Source: Mangifera indica
Taxonomy: Eukaryota > Streptophyta > Magnoliopsida > Sapindales > Anacardiaceae
NCBI RefSeq assembly: GCF_011075055.1
Contig: NC_058150.1
Coordinates: 9,896,330 to 9,960,329, forward strand
DNA length: 64,000 nt
Direction: 5' to 3'
Below, piece by piece: positions 1 through 13,739 of this stretch (its first letter is position 1; each line of letters starts with the position of its first letter). Position numbers and translations under genes: made by a program. Under the pieces are notes generated by a model. That model did no database searches. It was not told where the DNA came from and saw only the letters and a program-made list of their open reading frames with translations.

Positions 1-3000
1 GCAGCAGATGCTATGCCTGTAAAGATTGTGGCAACTGTTGAAGAGTACTTCTTCAAGATTGTATCTGAATCAATCAAATGACAACACAAATTAGTTTGTG
101 TAAAAATATACCCTAACATGGTCTACAAGAGCAAAAATGTAAATAAAAATATTTATATAAAATGCTTCTGGGAAATCCTAATTCTAGTCTACACTAAAAT
201 AAAATATGGCCTTAAAATCAATTTGACAAAAAACAGAGTGAAAATAAAAAACACAAGTAATTGATAAATAAAAGTAACCTGCATATTTGAAAAAGAAAGA
301 GGACAAAATTCCCTGTGCTGCATTATTAAAGATTAGAAGCATAGTAGCTTTTGAATGTCCTTGCAGGATATCAAAGCTTTCAGGACCTGAAACATTCAAA
401 ATCCAAAAACACAAGGGAAACACTCAAATTTCAATAGAAATTTAGCATGCACAAGCGCAACAAAATTATAAGCAAAGAGTGCATCAGTTATTTTCGGGCA
501 AACACCTCATTCAGGTTAATTTATGTGCAGACAGAATAGACTGGCAAGTACATTGCAATCTAATATTCGCATAATATCAGGACTGAATCAGCTTCTTCAA
601 AGGTATACATTTACATACAGTATGCAGATGGAAAGACAAAGTTTCATTATTATTTTATGATTAAAAACCCAACTATGCAAGAAACTGAAATAGCCTTATA
701 AAAATCTAAACTTCCTCAAGTTTTACTTCTCTCAGATAACAGACTCTAAAATAGCTCCTTCCAAACATAAATGATTTTGATTATATTAGCTGTGTTCTCA
801 ATCAGAGTTTTACATTTAAAAAAAAAAAAGAAGAAATTCAAAATTAAGGATAAGAAGAAAAGAAAAAAACTCAAGGCCTTCCACAATATATAATCTCAAC
901 TTGCTTATACTACTAAATGAAAAAGATCCTGTCCATACCTTTGATAATGGCAGTTACCAGTATACCTAGAAAGTTGAACATCGCACCATAGCCATATAAA
1001 AATAAATTCTGCAAGCCAAAGAAAGATTTGAGACAACAACTAGCTGAAACTATACATTTCTTAAAAATCAATGACAAGATAATCACAGGCTAGAATTCTC
1101 AAATTATTTCCCAACCTACACAGAAAATTTCACTAAATCACCGTATCTCACCTGTAAATAGATGCTTGTGTCATATTGGCTCTTCAGAGCATATTCATTG
1201 TAGACAGAAGCGAAAGATGGAACTGTTACCTGTAAAATGAACTCATAAGCCTCCAATTTGCAGAACACGTCTCAAAGATAATAACACATTTTGTAGAGGA
1301 AAACTGCCTATACTAACTGAATGCTAGGCCAGCACTTCTCTAATGCAGGATAAATAAGCAACCAGCATTACCATAAACAAGAATTAGCACTTATCACTCA
1401 CAAAGATCAATGTATAGATGTATGCACCAGTCGCAACTGGAAGGCCCAAAGCAGTTGTCCCTTCAGGCAAAGAACGCAGCTGGTTTACACTAATTCCAAT
1501 AAGCAATAAGGCAAGAGCTTCCCACTGTAGCAAAAGCAATAACCAATATTTTGCAAATACCATATTAAAAGAAGCATTGAAATTGAACCATGTACAGAAA
1601 CAAGTGAACACAGAAGAGTTACAATTAAAATTTCTCCAAATAATGTTTAGAAAAGCTAAATATGGAAATAAGTCCAACTAGAATATGGAACTAACCTGAA
1701 TGATGGAAAATCGGCGTCTCATTATTATCTTTAACAAAACAGCAATTACCAGCACCTGCACATTCACAGTCAAGCCAAAAAACGTGAAACCTAGAAGAAA
1801 TAAACTATGTTTAATTAGGAGAAATAACTAGCATTTCCATAACTCTTAGGAATATATTCATTCAAACCCAAAGGCACAAACACCCCAAACTTTGAAATGC
1901 AACATAATTAAGAATTAAGATTAAAAAAAAAAAAAAAAAAGAGGAGAAACAATACATATTAGGTAAAGGATCACACCCAGGAGCTGAGAAAATCAATGCA
2001 TTGAGGGTGTATAATATAAACATACTGATAAAAATAGCACTGCAAATAGAACTACCTTCAGATTGCTCAGCATTTTCACAGTTGCAGGATTGAAATACAG
2101 CTGCAAAATAAACAAACAGTATCAATCAGTTATGATTTTAATTTTAAAAAGTAAATTAGTGAGCAATAGAAAATGAAAATAAAGCAGAGCAGCATATCTT
2201 CACAGTTAAATTTTGGTCTGTCAATTTGCATTCTTTTGCAACAAGTCAGTTAATTTCTATGAATCCCTGATAGTTCTACAAGTTCATACAATTCTAAAAT
2301 TAGCTTATGTATTTTGAAGGACATCCCAACTCCTAGCAAGAGTTAAAGGCACTATAAGCACCTAGGCACTTGACACAAAATCTTGCAAAAAAATGAAGGC
2401 AACTTGCATAAGGCATACAAACATGAAGAGTATCACTTTGGATATTCAAAAGATTATACTAAGATAGCCAACAAAAAGAATTATACCTGCATGATGAATT
2501 TTAGATAGTTATTGATTGCATATAAAAATGCTGGAACAGCGAGAAGTGCATTGTTGCGGGCTGCCTGCAATAAAGTCATAGGAGGTTGCTAAGAACATAG
2601 GCCATCAAGTGGGAGGCCTTTATTGTCAGCATTCTTACACTAGAGATCAGAATCTTTATCAACGGCCAAAAACAAGTGCAGCAAAATTAAAATGAATATA
2701 AAAATTTCCTTAATAAGGTAAAAAAAAGAATCTATGCATGGATAAAAATATAGCAAGATTCTAAATTTTACAATAAACCCAATAAAACAAGATCTATATC
2801 TGAGAACCATATCCTCGTAATCCAAATTTTGACTGCAAAAATTCCAATATCAACAAGAAATTGATACCTGCAAAAATGTGGACATTGAGAGAAGGGGCTT
2901 TTCTCCAACTTTTTGATGCCTGGCCTGCAGATTTAACGAAAAATCTTGACAAGGTCATTTAATGTGAATGCAAATCATAAAAATGCATAATACATCACTC

Positions 3001-4221
3001 AGAAATTTCCACCATAAAACTCAGTTTACTTCAGAGTAGAATCAGCTACCAGAGACAACCATCTCTCTTTTCAGCCTAGAATCTACCAACTTCTCTCCCC
3101 AATTATCTTTCCTTCCCTCACACAAACACACACTATTGATTAACTTTTGATTCAGCTTTAATAATAAAAACAAAGCACAATCACTACCATTTGTGGAAGC
3201 AAATAAGAAAATATAATTAACCAATAATGTCAAATCATCCACTTAAAAAAGCACCTTCACTGCAGAAGAAGAGCTAATCTCATAAAGTATTCAGAGAAAA
3301 TTGACAACAAAATGCAAGAAACAAGCTATTTATCGAGCACAAGAATAGATTAAAAAAAAGTATACCTGGAACAGAAGCATAACAATTGCGAATAGAACTT
3401 TTGCAAGTTCAGTCAAAAAGTTTACACTAATGGGGCTAAACTTGAAACGGCCATCAACCTTGGACATATATACTAGAATCGGCTGCCAAATAAAATTTTA
3501 AAATTTAATGTGTCAATAATCTAGATACAAGGATCAAGTATTTGAGATTACAGTATGGTAAGAGGCCTTCACTAAACAAATGCAAACCATATGTATCATT
3601 GCCAATAAACATCACACAAGCTAACAGCCAAATGCAGGAAAAATAACAATTGGAAAAAAAAAGTTAGTTACAAAAATCAAACACATAGCAAAGTACATAT
3701 CTAAACCATTGCTTTAAAACTCAGATTGGACCAGCCACTTATACGGGGAAACAGTGACAAATCCACTTCGGGTCATGACTAAAACCTGTTTTAGTCATCA
3801 AACTAGATTGACAACCAAGTAAATCATACCAGGCCACAGTTTAAGTCATATTGGCATCATTGGTATGCTCGGTCAACCCATGGACCAACCCTTTGACCAG
3901 GTCAAGGCCTGGCCTGGGGCTAAAAACATTGATCTGAACTTAGTTCCCTTAAAAGATGAGTCCATGGGCGAAGTTTACACGAATAAAGCATAAAATTAAG
4001 GGGTCCTCAAATACTAAACAATTAAAAAGCAATAAAATGGAAAATGAATCTACCTGTAGACCAACTAGCATACAATCACCAACAACAAGGACGACATTGA
4101 GAAAGCGCTGCTTTGAAGACACCCTGTTCTTATGTCGATCATAAGCCCTGGACACAGATTTGGTAGTGGGGGAAACCAATTTGGAATGGCAGACGCTGCA
4201 TTCTATCATCCCGTTTTTCAT
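1..4221 (-). CDS. UTR6-like: UTR6 / CMP-sialic acid transporter-like nucleotide-sugar transporter (3' end off window)
   Basis: Probably a Golgi multi-pass nucleotide-sugar transporter (NST/DMT family). Eleven coding exons read on the minus strand with GT-AG junctions and continuous phase: 4221-4054, 3482-3366, 2924-2868, 2564-2487, 2100-2056, 1755-1696, 1524-1402, 1229-1152, 1008-939, 386-279 and 64 to below 1. The product starts [16 protein letters not shown] and contains [47 protein letters not shown] and [19 protein letters not shown], all recalled from Arabidopsis UTR6 (At3g59360). The last roughly 30 residues lie left of the window. The start is the first in-frame ATG after a leader intron. 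No frameshift or in-frame stop is seen, so it looks functional. The true substrate cannot be inferred: plants lack conventional CMP-sialic acid metabolism and these family names are historical. Confidence 0.93.
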
Positions 4222-4870
4222 CGATTTACCCCCAAAAGAATTTGTTGTACTCTATACAAAAATGAATCTGCCCAAACAACAACAACAAACAAATCCAAGT
4301 AAGTCATCAAATCCACCACCACAAATTCAAATTCCCAAAACACAAAGCAATGATATGAACTCTTACAGTATTTTAATTAATTCCAAAAGACACAAAATCT
4401 CGTATTGAATCAATACGAAACCGAATAAAAACACTTTTTCTAAATTTTATTAACCAAACAGATCATAAACTTAACGAACCAATCAGATCTTGCCACTTCA
4501 CAACCAATCCTCTCAAATTCAGAAATCAAGAACCATAATGACGATCTAGAAATCCACAATTCAGTCCGCACAAACAGATCAGATCTAAGCTGGAAGTAAA
4601 ATCGCAAAACGCAACTTAAAGTAAATCAGATCGTGAAAGAAACGAGTCTCACCTAATTAGTTAGACCAACAATTGGATCATTTCACAAATTGTGCTTCGT
4701 TGCAAATTCAAAGCTTATTGATTTGATTTGGTTATGAATTGTGCTGGTTTAAAAGGTGAGCAAGAGAGAGAGAGAGAGGAAAAGAAGTCGAAGAGATGCG
4801 AAGAATATGCAGAGGGAGAACGAGAAGTGTGAATTGTGTGTATTTTGCCGGAAGACTTCTCTTTTCTCCT
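4222..4870 (-). promoter_or_regulatory. 5' UTR, leader intron and proximal promoter of the UTR6-like gene
   Basis: On the minus strand a consensus donor lies at 4652 (CTAATTAG then GTGAGAC) and an acceptor at 4252, predicting a 401-nt intron in the leader just before the ATG at 4221. The first leader exon would lie above 4652. It contains a CT microsatellite (GA on the plus strand, 4763-4778) and a second pyrimidine-rich tract at 4855-4882, as is common at plant transcription starts. I see no clear TATA box. Intron ends are read from the sequence; the start site is inferred. Confidence 0.55.
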
Positions 4871-5735
4871 CTCTTTCTCTCTTAATGCTGTGAATTCACA
4901 AAACTGTGTCTTCTTTAGCGTTGAACTTTTGGAATAATTTTTTCCTTAGCTTTCAATAATTTTCTTTTAATTTACTTTATAATCTTAAGTGAACTTGTAC
5001 TAAAAACACATTGCTAATTTGCCATCCCATGTCACAAATCCTAAGTATGCATTTAAATAATTGAGTCGAACTAAGTTAAATAGTTTAGCCCAATTGCATT
5101 TAAATAAAGCTCAAGCATAAGCTTAAGTTCACCGAATTAAGAATTTTTTGGATCAATCGCAAGTTTAAGATAGAAATGACTAACTTAATTTTATTTTAAT
5201 AAAATTAAATTATATAGCTTATATATTTATCATTTATAGTAATAAGTCATAATGTAATATTTCAGAAGTGCAAGTACAATAGTTTAAACTTTTAAAAGTA
5301 TATTATTATTATACTCAAGTCAAATTGCAAGCTCTCAAGTTTTACGAACTAAAAAACAACAATCATGTGCTCAACTAGACTACAATAAAGTTTAGCCTCG
5401 TTTGACATAAACTTAGTGATCAGCAATTAGCAAATGACTTATTGGTTTATAACTTTATGCATTTCTTAAGAATATATTGTTGAGAGGTGGGAGTAACAGG
5501 ATCATTACCTTATCTACAACATTCCATAGCTTATAATGATCATCCTCAATGGTCCCCTATATTCAATCCATGTAGGGAGAAGGTCATATGTAAGCCTAGC
5601 CACGAATCACAATCTCTCCCATAGTGAAAGGGAGATATCCAACGAAAAATGTGTGGAGCGTCATTCAATTCTCATAGATGTTCTCCACTCCAAATTACTA
5701 ACGTCTTCACAATAATGCTAAGAAAGAGAAGACAA
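4871..5735. other. Intergenic, no feature recognised
   Basis: AT-rich sequence upstream of the UTR6-like gene. No coding potential, repeat ends or RNA gene recognised. Confidence 0.6.
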
Positions 5736-5844
5736 GTTGTAAAGGTGCACAATGCTTATTAGAAATAGCAAATGTTACAATAAAGTAACACTACAGTTTA
5801 ATGAAGTGGTTCAAACTTTACATACCTCGTCATTCAATCATTCT
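5736..5844 (+). repeat. Dispersed repeat, copy 1 (partner at 19529-19630)
   Basis: About 105 bp matching 19529-19630 in the same orientation. Both contain TTATTAGAAATAGCAA, then AATAAAGTAA, AAGTGGTT and TACATACCT. The second copy lies just downstream of a MULE transposase fragment, so this may be a MULE-derived stretch. Sequence between 5845 and 6560 shows nothing else. Confidence 0.5.
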
Positions 5845-6560
5845 TTGTAAGCGTTTATGGTCTTTAATACACAACGAAAGTACAAATTTAAAATTTTAAA
5901 ACACAAATAATTTACCATAAACATGCACATGGATCCATTTGTAGTAAATTATCTTACAAACATCCTATCACAAACAAGTGATCTGTACGATCAAGAACAT
6001 GTATCATACCCACATTAAAGGCTCTTACTCTTTGACAAGAATGAAAATGACAATAATCAATGCAAATCCCAAGGGAATGAAGACATCTGCAATCACTCTG
6101 AAAAGTCACAAGAAGACTACTAGGTGATATGTGAATGGGTAAGTGTTTGATATGCTGGGGTGTGCTCAATGTGTTTAAGGTGAAATTTTAGAAATTATAA
6201 AATTGTGTCTTTCTACATAGAGTCCATGCACAACTATTCAGTCGATATTTGTCTTATTTGTACAACTCATGATTATCCAGCTTTCAGGGTGAACAAGATC
6301 CATGGATAATACTTATCCAAGGATAATGCACAATTGTACATGGATCATGCATGGTTATACATGAGCCAAATTATCCTTATCTAACTTTATCTTATCCAAT
6401 TGGATAAAACCCAACTTTCATAAATTATATCATATTTAAACACCTTAGGATTATTACATTTTGGTACATAAATGCAATAACTTGCACTTTGAGCCCAGAA
6501 GACATCTCGAGACTCAAAAAAGTCTATTGAGATATTGATTGAATTCATATTGAGTAATCA

Positions 6561-7300
6561 TATGCCTTCAAAGTTTGATTAACTCATACTATGTGTGACC
6601 CATAAGCTCTTCATTAGGTTAGTAATGAATAAATTCGTATTAAGTTCTCGACTTAGTAATTATTTGTAATCAGACTAAAAATGAAATCTAATAAGGCATT
6701 ATGATCACTCGACTAATGAAAAGTCAATGATTGATTGTTAACCTATTAGTAATATGGCTGCTCGTATAATTCGATTCTTTTGTCATATGACATCTTTTCA
6801 AAGTTAATGTATAGATTTAATATCTACCTTAGGGTGTTGCGATTGATACCTTAAAGCCAATCCTTATAGTGATAAAGTTCATTAATAGAAGTCATATTTA
6901 TAATTTCTTATAACATTCTTTGTCTATGAAAGCATATGTTTATGCTTAGAAAAACGTCCTTAGATGATTGTACCATGATGAAAGAATCAATGCATGACAC
7001 TTGATCTGAGATCTTTATATGTACATTAGATCGTTACTCTTAAAATGTTTGTAACTTTAATATTACCATGACCAAGGGCATGGTAATACTAATAGAGTTA
7101 TCACAGTGTTGAATAACATTATCAAAAGATGATGATAGTTCTCATATGTCAAATTTGTTTGTTGACAACATGGTGCAAAACATGAGTGCATGTTGTAGAC
7201 GTGTTTACTAGACATACCCACTAAAAGAATTTCATATAGATGGTTGCTCTAGTGTCTATGAAATATATCATCTTAATGAATTGAGGTACACGTGATCTTC
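6561..7300. repeat. Rearranged dispersed repeat (related to 55021-55857)
   Basis: Two blocks match the 55 kb region. Block A (7025-7300) matches 55021-55270 in the same orientation, for example AGATGGTTGCTC and GTGCATGTTGTAGAC. Block B (6561-6718) matches 55698-55857 in reverse orientation, for example GACCCATA against TATGGGTC, both in long colinear stretches. Identity by eye is about 70-75%. No coding sequence is seen; probably an old non-autonomous element. From 7301 to 8583 I see no feature I can name. Confidence 0.5.
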
Positions 7301-8583
7301 TTGTGCAAAGATTTGTACGGTTTGCTAGAGAGTGCCAAATCATCTATTGATTTGTCATATCATACATATCTCAATACGGTCAATCATTATCTTTTTAGCA
7401 ACCTTTTATAACTACGACATTGGTTTGATGTCAAACTATATTGATCTTTGTATAAGATATTCTAATGACCTCAAGTCAAAGGATCATATACACCTTCATT
7501 TGCTAAAATGATGTATTTCATAGATACTGGAGCAACCATCCATATAAAATATTCTTAATAGGTCTATTTTAGTGGACACACCTATGTATTCGATCAATCA
7601 ACTGCCACCCCCATTTAAAATCCCACCACTTTGTGCTAAGGACCTCATTATAGATAGATGGATGCTTGATTCTTTATGGAAACTCTTACCTCAAAGTCTT
7701 CCCCCTAAGATTGAGTAGGTGAGGGCAATGCCTTGCTACCATCAAAGATTTTTAATAAGAGTTTTGAATGAGGTTTCTTTGCACTAATAACCTATACAAT
7801 TTTGTTTTTCTATCATGACTCAAAGGACAATTTTATCAAGAGAATGACTAGGTAAGGAAGCCAAAAATGTTGGTAGTAGAAGATCTAAACAAAAATCATA
7901 ACATCATTTGTAGTTTGGAAATCATACTAGTAGCCTAAATTCATAATTTCAATCGAAAAAAAAAAAGAAATGAGATTAGTTGTCTATAGTTTCTCGTCAA
8001 CTATGAGTTTGTCCAAATTACATCGTTCTTCAAAAAAAATCACAAAACTTTATAACCCATTTAGTCTAACTAATAGGTAGATTAGGCTTCAACTACTAAA
8101 TTATAAGAGGATACAATAAAAAAGATGAGCTACCATAAGCCAATCAGAACAAAGGACAAAATCCCTAGCATCCATTATCCATGACATCTAAAATTTTCCT
8201 CTTTTATTATAAGGGAAGAAAAAAAACTTAGTTTTCGAATCACCCATGTTATCCTTCATACAATTGAATCTTTCACATCTTTTGTTGCCTATATGGAGAA
8301 TAAGTAAAGTGTTGGAGCCTTTGGGTTGTCCTTCTTTGAATAAAGATTTGTGAGGTCCTTTGTCATAGGCTTTATGACTCCTAAAAAGTGGTATAATATA
8401 TAAAATCCTAAAATATATTGATATACATTTGGGTATAGTTGAAAAGGACCAACACCCAGTAGGCCAATCACTTCCTATGCAAATGGGTGCAAACGTAGAA
8501 TCACCATACACCTCAAATAATAGCAAACAATGCAGCCCATCCTTTTAAAGGATCATTGTATAGGCATTCTTATGCTTATGCAA

Positions 8584-9887
8584 TGTAACACCCCTTTTAG
8601 ATACATACCTCTACCTACCCAAAAAGATGTGCACAATTAGATTATTTAATTCAAAACATTGTAATTTAAGGTCTAATCATAAATATTCAAACATGTAAAA
8701 AGGTAAAATCTAAATAAATATCTCATTTTATTAAAACTCATAAATATAAGAAAGGTTTAAAATTTCAATCTAAGTAGTTAATATGCATAAAAAAATATCA
8801 ATTGTATTTGAATGTCATCAATACATGAATATAAAGAAATATATAAACATGAGTATCATGCCCTACACCCTTGCATAGCTGCTCACTGAACTGCTGACTC
8901 CTTCGCATGCCTCGTTACTCACTTCTACCTATAAAGCAAAAAAAAAAATGCATGAGTGAAAAATACTTAGTAAGTCAATAACCTTTCAGCACCTTGAATA
9001 CTCTTATAAACTAATAAACCTGCCATTTCATTTGTGAATCTTGATATGGACACAACTCAATACTCTTGTGTCTTAACGTAAGCCATTCACATAGGTGACT
9101 AAGGCCTATATTGAAATCAATATATTTGATGTATTAGTGAAAGCATAAGACACTTTATATTTCACTATCTACCATGTCTTACACACATGTTATATGACCT
9201 ATTAGGCTAGCTAACTAGGACACCCTGTTCACATAAGAAAAAATTTGGTAGCAGTTCATTCCCTTATCACATAAGTTAATTAAAACTGTTGTCTAAACTA
9301 TCTTGAGATAGCCTCTATCATGGATACATATGTGTTGCATCCTACTGACTGCGTGAGTAAATATCTGAAAAATCACAATCATTACCATATGCACCTAAAT
9401 TGAACTAAGTGACTATGCACCTTGACATCGAGTGTATAATGCATCTTATAGGCATCCAACCCTATCACTTTCACTTATCTTGTCAGTTTTACACATAATT
9501 GGTGATGAACTAGATTTAAACAACTCTACTTAACTTTTTTTTATTTTTGACCCCGAATCTAACTTAGTCGAGATCACATGTTGTCTCTTACAATCAGGTT
9601 CTTTCTAACTGTAATTGTCTTGTCTTTCTTACTAGGGTTTCTTATTCTTTCCTTTTTCTTCTTATTCTCCCTCATTGTTCTTGAATTAAGGGTAAAATAG
9701 TCTTTTTAATAACTACACAGGTTTGTGCATGAGATGCACCCTCGCGTGCCTCTTTTCAAGTACGAAGTCCACTTTTGGAAAGTCACACATGACGTACATG
9801 CCATGTCACATGATCATGTATGTCTTTCCTTAAAACGAGTCTTATTTTGTTTGAAGGACACACTGGCGTGTTTAGGGTAATACAAAA
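8584..9887. mobile_element. Candidate LTR fragment (TGTAACACCC ... GGGTAATACA)
   Basis: Starts TGTAACACCCC, the usual start in this LTR group, and can be ended at GGGTAATACA near 9877-9887. It holds a diverged ACTTAGTAAG motif at about 8968 resembling the motif shared by the other LTRs here. No target-site duplication found, so the right end is uncertain. 9888-10932 holds no recognisable gene. Confidence 0.3.
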
Positions 9888-11593
9888 TCGTGTGTCATGA
9901 TCTAGTGATCATGAAATCCTGCGGATTCTATAGGTTCTGGCTAGACACTAAAAATCCAAACATACACAACAGTTCACAAACAAGTTTCTATACACCCTAA
10001 ATCAAATGTTCATAACTATAACCATACAAACTTGATCAGCTAATCAAATCATTGGCAATCATCATCAACAACAATACTCAATACATTGCATATCAATCTT
10101 TACATTTGTCAAAACCTAATTTTTTAATCCAGATAATTTGTTCACTATGTTAGAGCATCAATATTTTCATTAATAACACACATACACATATCTTGATCAT
10201 TAGATTGAAAAAAAGACCCTTATGCTTTTTAGGATTACCACTATGTGACCACAACAACAATCAATAGTTTATCTAGTTTAAAAAGGGTCAAGAACCACCA
10301 CTTGTCTTTCAGTGAACAAGCAAGCTCTTTGCATGGTTGTGGTGTTTTTGGTGATTAGCGACTTCTTTTAGGCGACCACAAGTCTCTCCTCTCACTGCTC
10401 TCTCATTTAGGTGTAGCTATGGGTGTGAAAAATATATCAAAAATTAGGTTAAATGTGGTTTTTTTTTTTTTGCTCTTAGACATGACACAAAAACATATAT
10501 CTACAATATATAAGCATATGTCGTGTCGTACAATTAAGGAAACACATGATCTTTTCGCGATTCTTATCTTATCTAAAAATTCAAACTTGCTGACAATGTA
10601 TAATCATGTGTGCCTCTACACATAAGCAAACATCTCTGTGGGAATACTAATTAACTTATTTAAAAATCAAGAGAAAAGACTAGAATGCTTTTGGACTTAT
10701 TTTTAAAAGTTATATGTAACTCAATAGAAATGTCATAACTCAATTCAATGCAAACTAATTCTACTATAGTATGAGGAGACAATGTTACATTCTCGCTAGC
10801 TTTAGGAAGACATGTCAGGAAAGCTCCTTTATTAATTTGTTCTCTCCTTGAAACATAGATGTAAATTTGGTAGGATATTCTTGGACACTCCGTCTTAATG
10901 ACTTTTTTTTTCTACGGATTATAAGGACAAAAAGTAACATCCCTCCCCAGAAGTGCTATCTTCTAGAGAAAAAATATTACGAATTAATATTTGGAGTATT
11001 TATTTTAAAACAAATTTTAAAATGAACTCTCGCTAAAAGCATTCTAAAATTATTCTGAGAAAATTGAAAATCTAGAAGCGAACAAAAGATGTATATATTT
11101 CATATAAAAACTCATTCGAAAACATTTGAGATCATGGAGTAATCATATACATGCCCCTAGATACAACTATAAAACTATCTAAATAGGGCCAAAAATCAAC
11201 AATATCATATGTATGTAACAAAAACCATAAGTAACCAGCCCCAACTTGGATCTATCTTTGCTGACCTGACTTTGCCTCATAGCTACCTCAATCACTTGTA
11301 CCTACAATCATGAAAGAAAATGAAGTGAGAGATAAAAACACTCAGTAAAGGGAAAGAATTAAGTAAACTATCTCATTTCCTATTCTAAATCACTCTCGGG
11401 ACTCAATCTCATATCATAGCCTCCTTAATGAATCGAAGGGATAATCTAATTCATTATTTACTATCTAGGTCACACTTTGTCCCATCTGGTGTCCATTTGA
11501 TACTTTTTGGAAGCTAACTACAGGGATTTGACACCTTTCTAAGCTTGAGCTCTCTTCCTTTCTCTCACTACACAATTTCTAAATTTGAATTAT

Positions 11594-11689
11594 ATTCTAC
11601 TATGAGCATGCTCTACTGCGAGTGGACCTTACTATGGATCTATATCCTACTACAGACATATCCTACTGCAGAAGCGCCCTATTATAGGC
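11594..11689. repeat. Decayed copy of the six-hairpin LTR array
   Basis: Hexaloops TACTAT/TACTGC/TATTAT begin at 11598, 11614, 11630, 11648, 11664 and 11680, spacing 16,16,18,16,16, identical to 58840-58927. Most stems carry mismatches consistent with C-to-T or G-to-A change. Unit 2 (GCTC/GAGT) still pairs. Confidence 0.6.
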
Positions 11690-11915
11690 GGTGTAGCATA
11701 AAATGCCTCCTTATAGTTCATAGCATGCATACGTGGGTTATCTTTTACTAATCTTGCTTCCATCTAAAGCTGTCCATAACCCACCAGGTCATACTTTTAG
11801 GACGATCCCTGAATCTTGAGTCTTACATTCCTTTTCTTTTTCTCTCCTTTCTTTCTTTCATTTCTTTCTTTTCTTCCTTGTCTTTTTCTTCTCCTTTTCT
11901 TTCTTTCTTTCTTTC

Positions 11916-12500
11916 CGAAAACTATAAATTACTATTTATTAGACTGTTCACTTGGTACAATAGTCTTTTTGTTTATGCAATTTAATAGTCCAAATAGTCT
12001 CTAATTCATACAAACTATATATCATTGAAAGGAGGATTCAAAGAGCTTTTCAACAACCTATAACAACACTTATGATTCATCAGATAAGGTAATTAAAACG
12101 TAGGATGAAATCAGTGGCAAAAAACTATATTTACTGTTTATTTAGTAAGACAGTCTTTTTGTTCATACAATTTAATAGTCCAAACGATCTCTAATTTATA
12201 TAAACTATATATTATTGAAAAGAGGATTCAAAGATCTTTCCAAAATGTTATAATAGCACTCATTATTCATCAGATAAAGTAGTCAAAATATGGGATGAAT
12301 TCAATGGCAAAAAACTATATTTACTATTTATTTCATAAAACAGTCGTTTTGTTCATAAAATTTAATAGTCTAAACGGTCTCTAATTCATACAAGCTATAT
12401 ATAATTGAAACGAGGATTCAAAGAGCTTTCCAGAAAGCTATAATAGCACTTATGATTCATCAGATAAGTTAGTCAAAATGCAGGACAAATTCAGTGGTAA
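11916..12500. repeat. Three tandem copies of about 190 bp inside the LTR
   Basis: TTTAATAGTC recurs at 11981, 12171 and 12361 (period exactly 190), followed each time by CAAA/TAAA, a CTCTAATT block and ATTGAAA..GAGGATTCAAAGA. The sister LTR has one such unit (about 59210-59400), so the triplication arose in this copy or its source lineage. Confidence 0.8.
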
Positions 12501-13739
12501 AATTGTAAATATTATCCAACTTTTTGCCATGAACAAAATCGCATACATAGATATCCCAAATGATAAAACAACATTTCTCAACTTCAAAACCATTATTGAT
12601 AACATAGAGCCAAGGAACCAAAAGCATAAAATATGAAACATACCAAAAATAATTCCACTTACCTTGTTTCAAGCCAATCCTTACCAAGTTGGCTCCCTTC
12701 TCTTTATCTTGCTTCTTTTATCACCGAAACCACCTTAAATCAACACCAAAACACACTAACATATTCATATAACATGCATCCAATATGTATAAACATAGGT
12801 AAAGGGAAAAGAAAGAGATCTTTTAGTTATCAAGGCTTCCAAAGTGCTTTCTTTTTTTCTTTCCTTACTTTGTCTTACAAAACCCTTTCAAATCCTCTTT
12901 TTTTCTTCAAAAAACAAAGAAAATAGCATGAAGAAGGTCGAGCTTCTAGAATGGATAGGAGAAAAAATGTCTCAAAGTAAGGTCAAAAGACATAAATATC
13001 TCTGAAATGTACCTGAGAGTATTACAAAACATCCATAAAAGGCAAACCTTTTGACTTTATGTAATAATGGACACCATTATCATTAGAACCCTTTAAAGAC
13101 ATATGAAATGTGTAGAAAACTGTCATCAATGAAAGATACAACAAAGAAAGTGTTAAGAATGAACATCAATTCAAAAAAGATCTTAACTTAGCAAAAGTAG
13201 GGGAGGAAGGCACTACCTAATAAAATGTTTGGTTTGAAAGCTAGGGTTTCTTCAAAGAATGCATAAGGAACACTTATGACTTATGTAAAGATCTAACAAC
13301 TCATTTATAATCAATTGAGGAAAAAGCAGGTGAACATCCACATCCTTCAAAGCCACTCCTGAGTATTTGTCAACCATTTACTCAAAATGGAAAAGTCTGG
13401 CCCTCAAGACATCATGACTTTTGAAATGACTCAACTAACATGCGATTCATGTATGCAACAAATTAAGTGCTCATCATCTATCGCTATTGAGCTACTTCGA
13501 ACCTTGACTGACCACATGCAATTAATTTGTGCAACATAAGAGTTTTAGTAATGGTATTTACACTCCTAAAATTGAGGGGCAATTGTTAGGCTATCAAAAA
13601 TCTTCCTTGAAGTTAACTCTCTCATAAAATGACAAATAATGACAAACGGATAGCAACTAAAAAATTGCGACCATCATATGACAACTAGAATGGTGCAACT
13701 AAGTAAGTACTTTAAAGGATCAAAGTTTGAGATGAATCA

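Larger units (their letters stand above)
10933..13026. mobile_element. Decayed gypsy-type LTR copy, probably solo (2.1 kb)
   Basis: Co-linear, diverged relative of the solo LTR at 58172-60138. Starts xGTAACATCCCTCCCC and ends GAGAGTATTACA. It shares the ACTCAGTAA motif (about 11342), the six-unit hairpin block (11594-11689), a pyrimidine-rich tract (11820-11915) and the tail. No clean TSD (CAAAA before the start; CAAAA overlaps the 3' end). Compared with 58172-60138 it carries a threefold 190-bp tandem repeat and many C-to-T and G-to-A changes. No flanking gag-pol was seen, hence solo. The transcription sense of this family is inferred to be minus from 39510-42081. Confidence 0.75.

Noticed and set aside
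1418..1681. 87-codon plus-strand open frame over the transporter exon
   Set aside because: It is the antisense of exon 7 (1402-1524) and its introns; the minus-strand reading matches the conserved family.
7561..7860. Possible coding remnant around 7600-7800
   Set aside because: Some open stretches but no motif from any transposon or host family that I could name.
11816..12004. Leu/Phe/Ser-rich small open frame
   Set aside because: Translation of the pyrimidine-rich (TTTC) tract of the LTR; low complexity, not a membrane protein. The same applies to 59023-59414.
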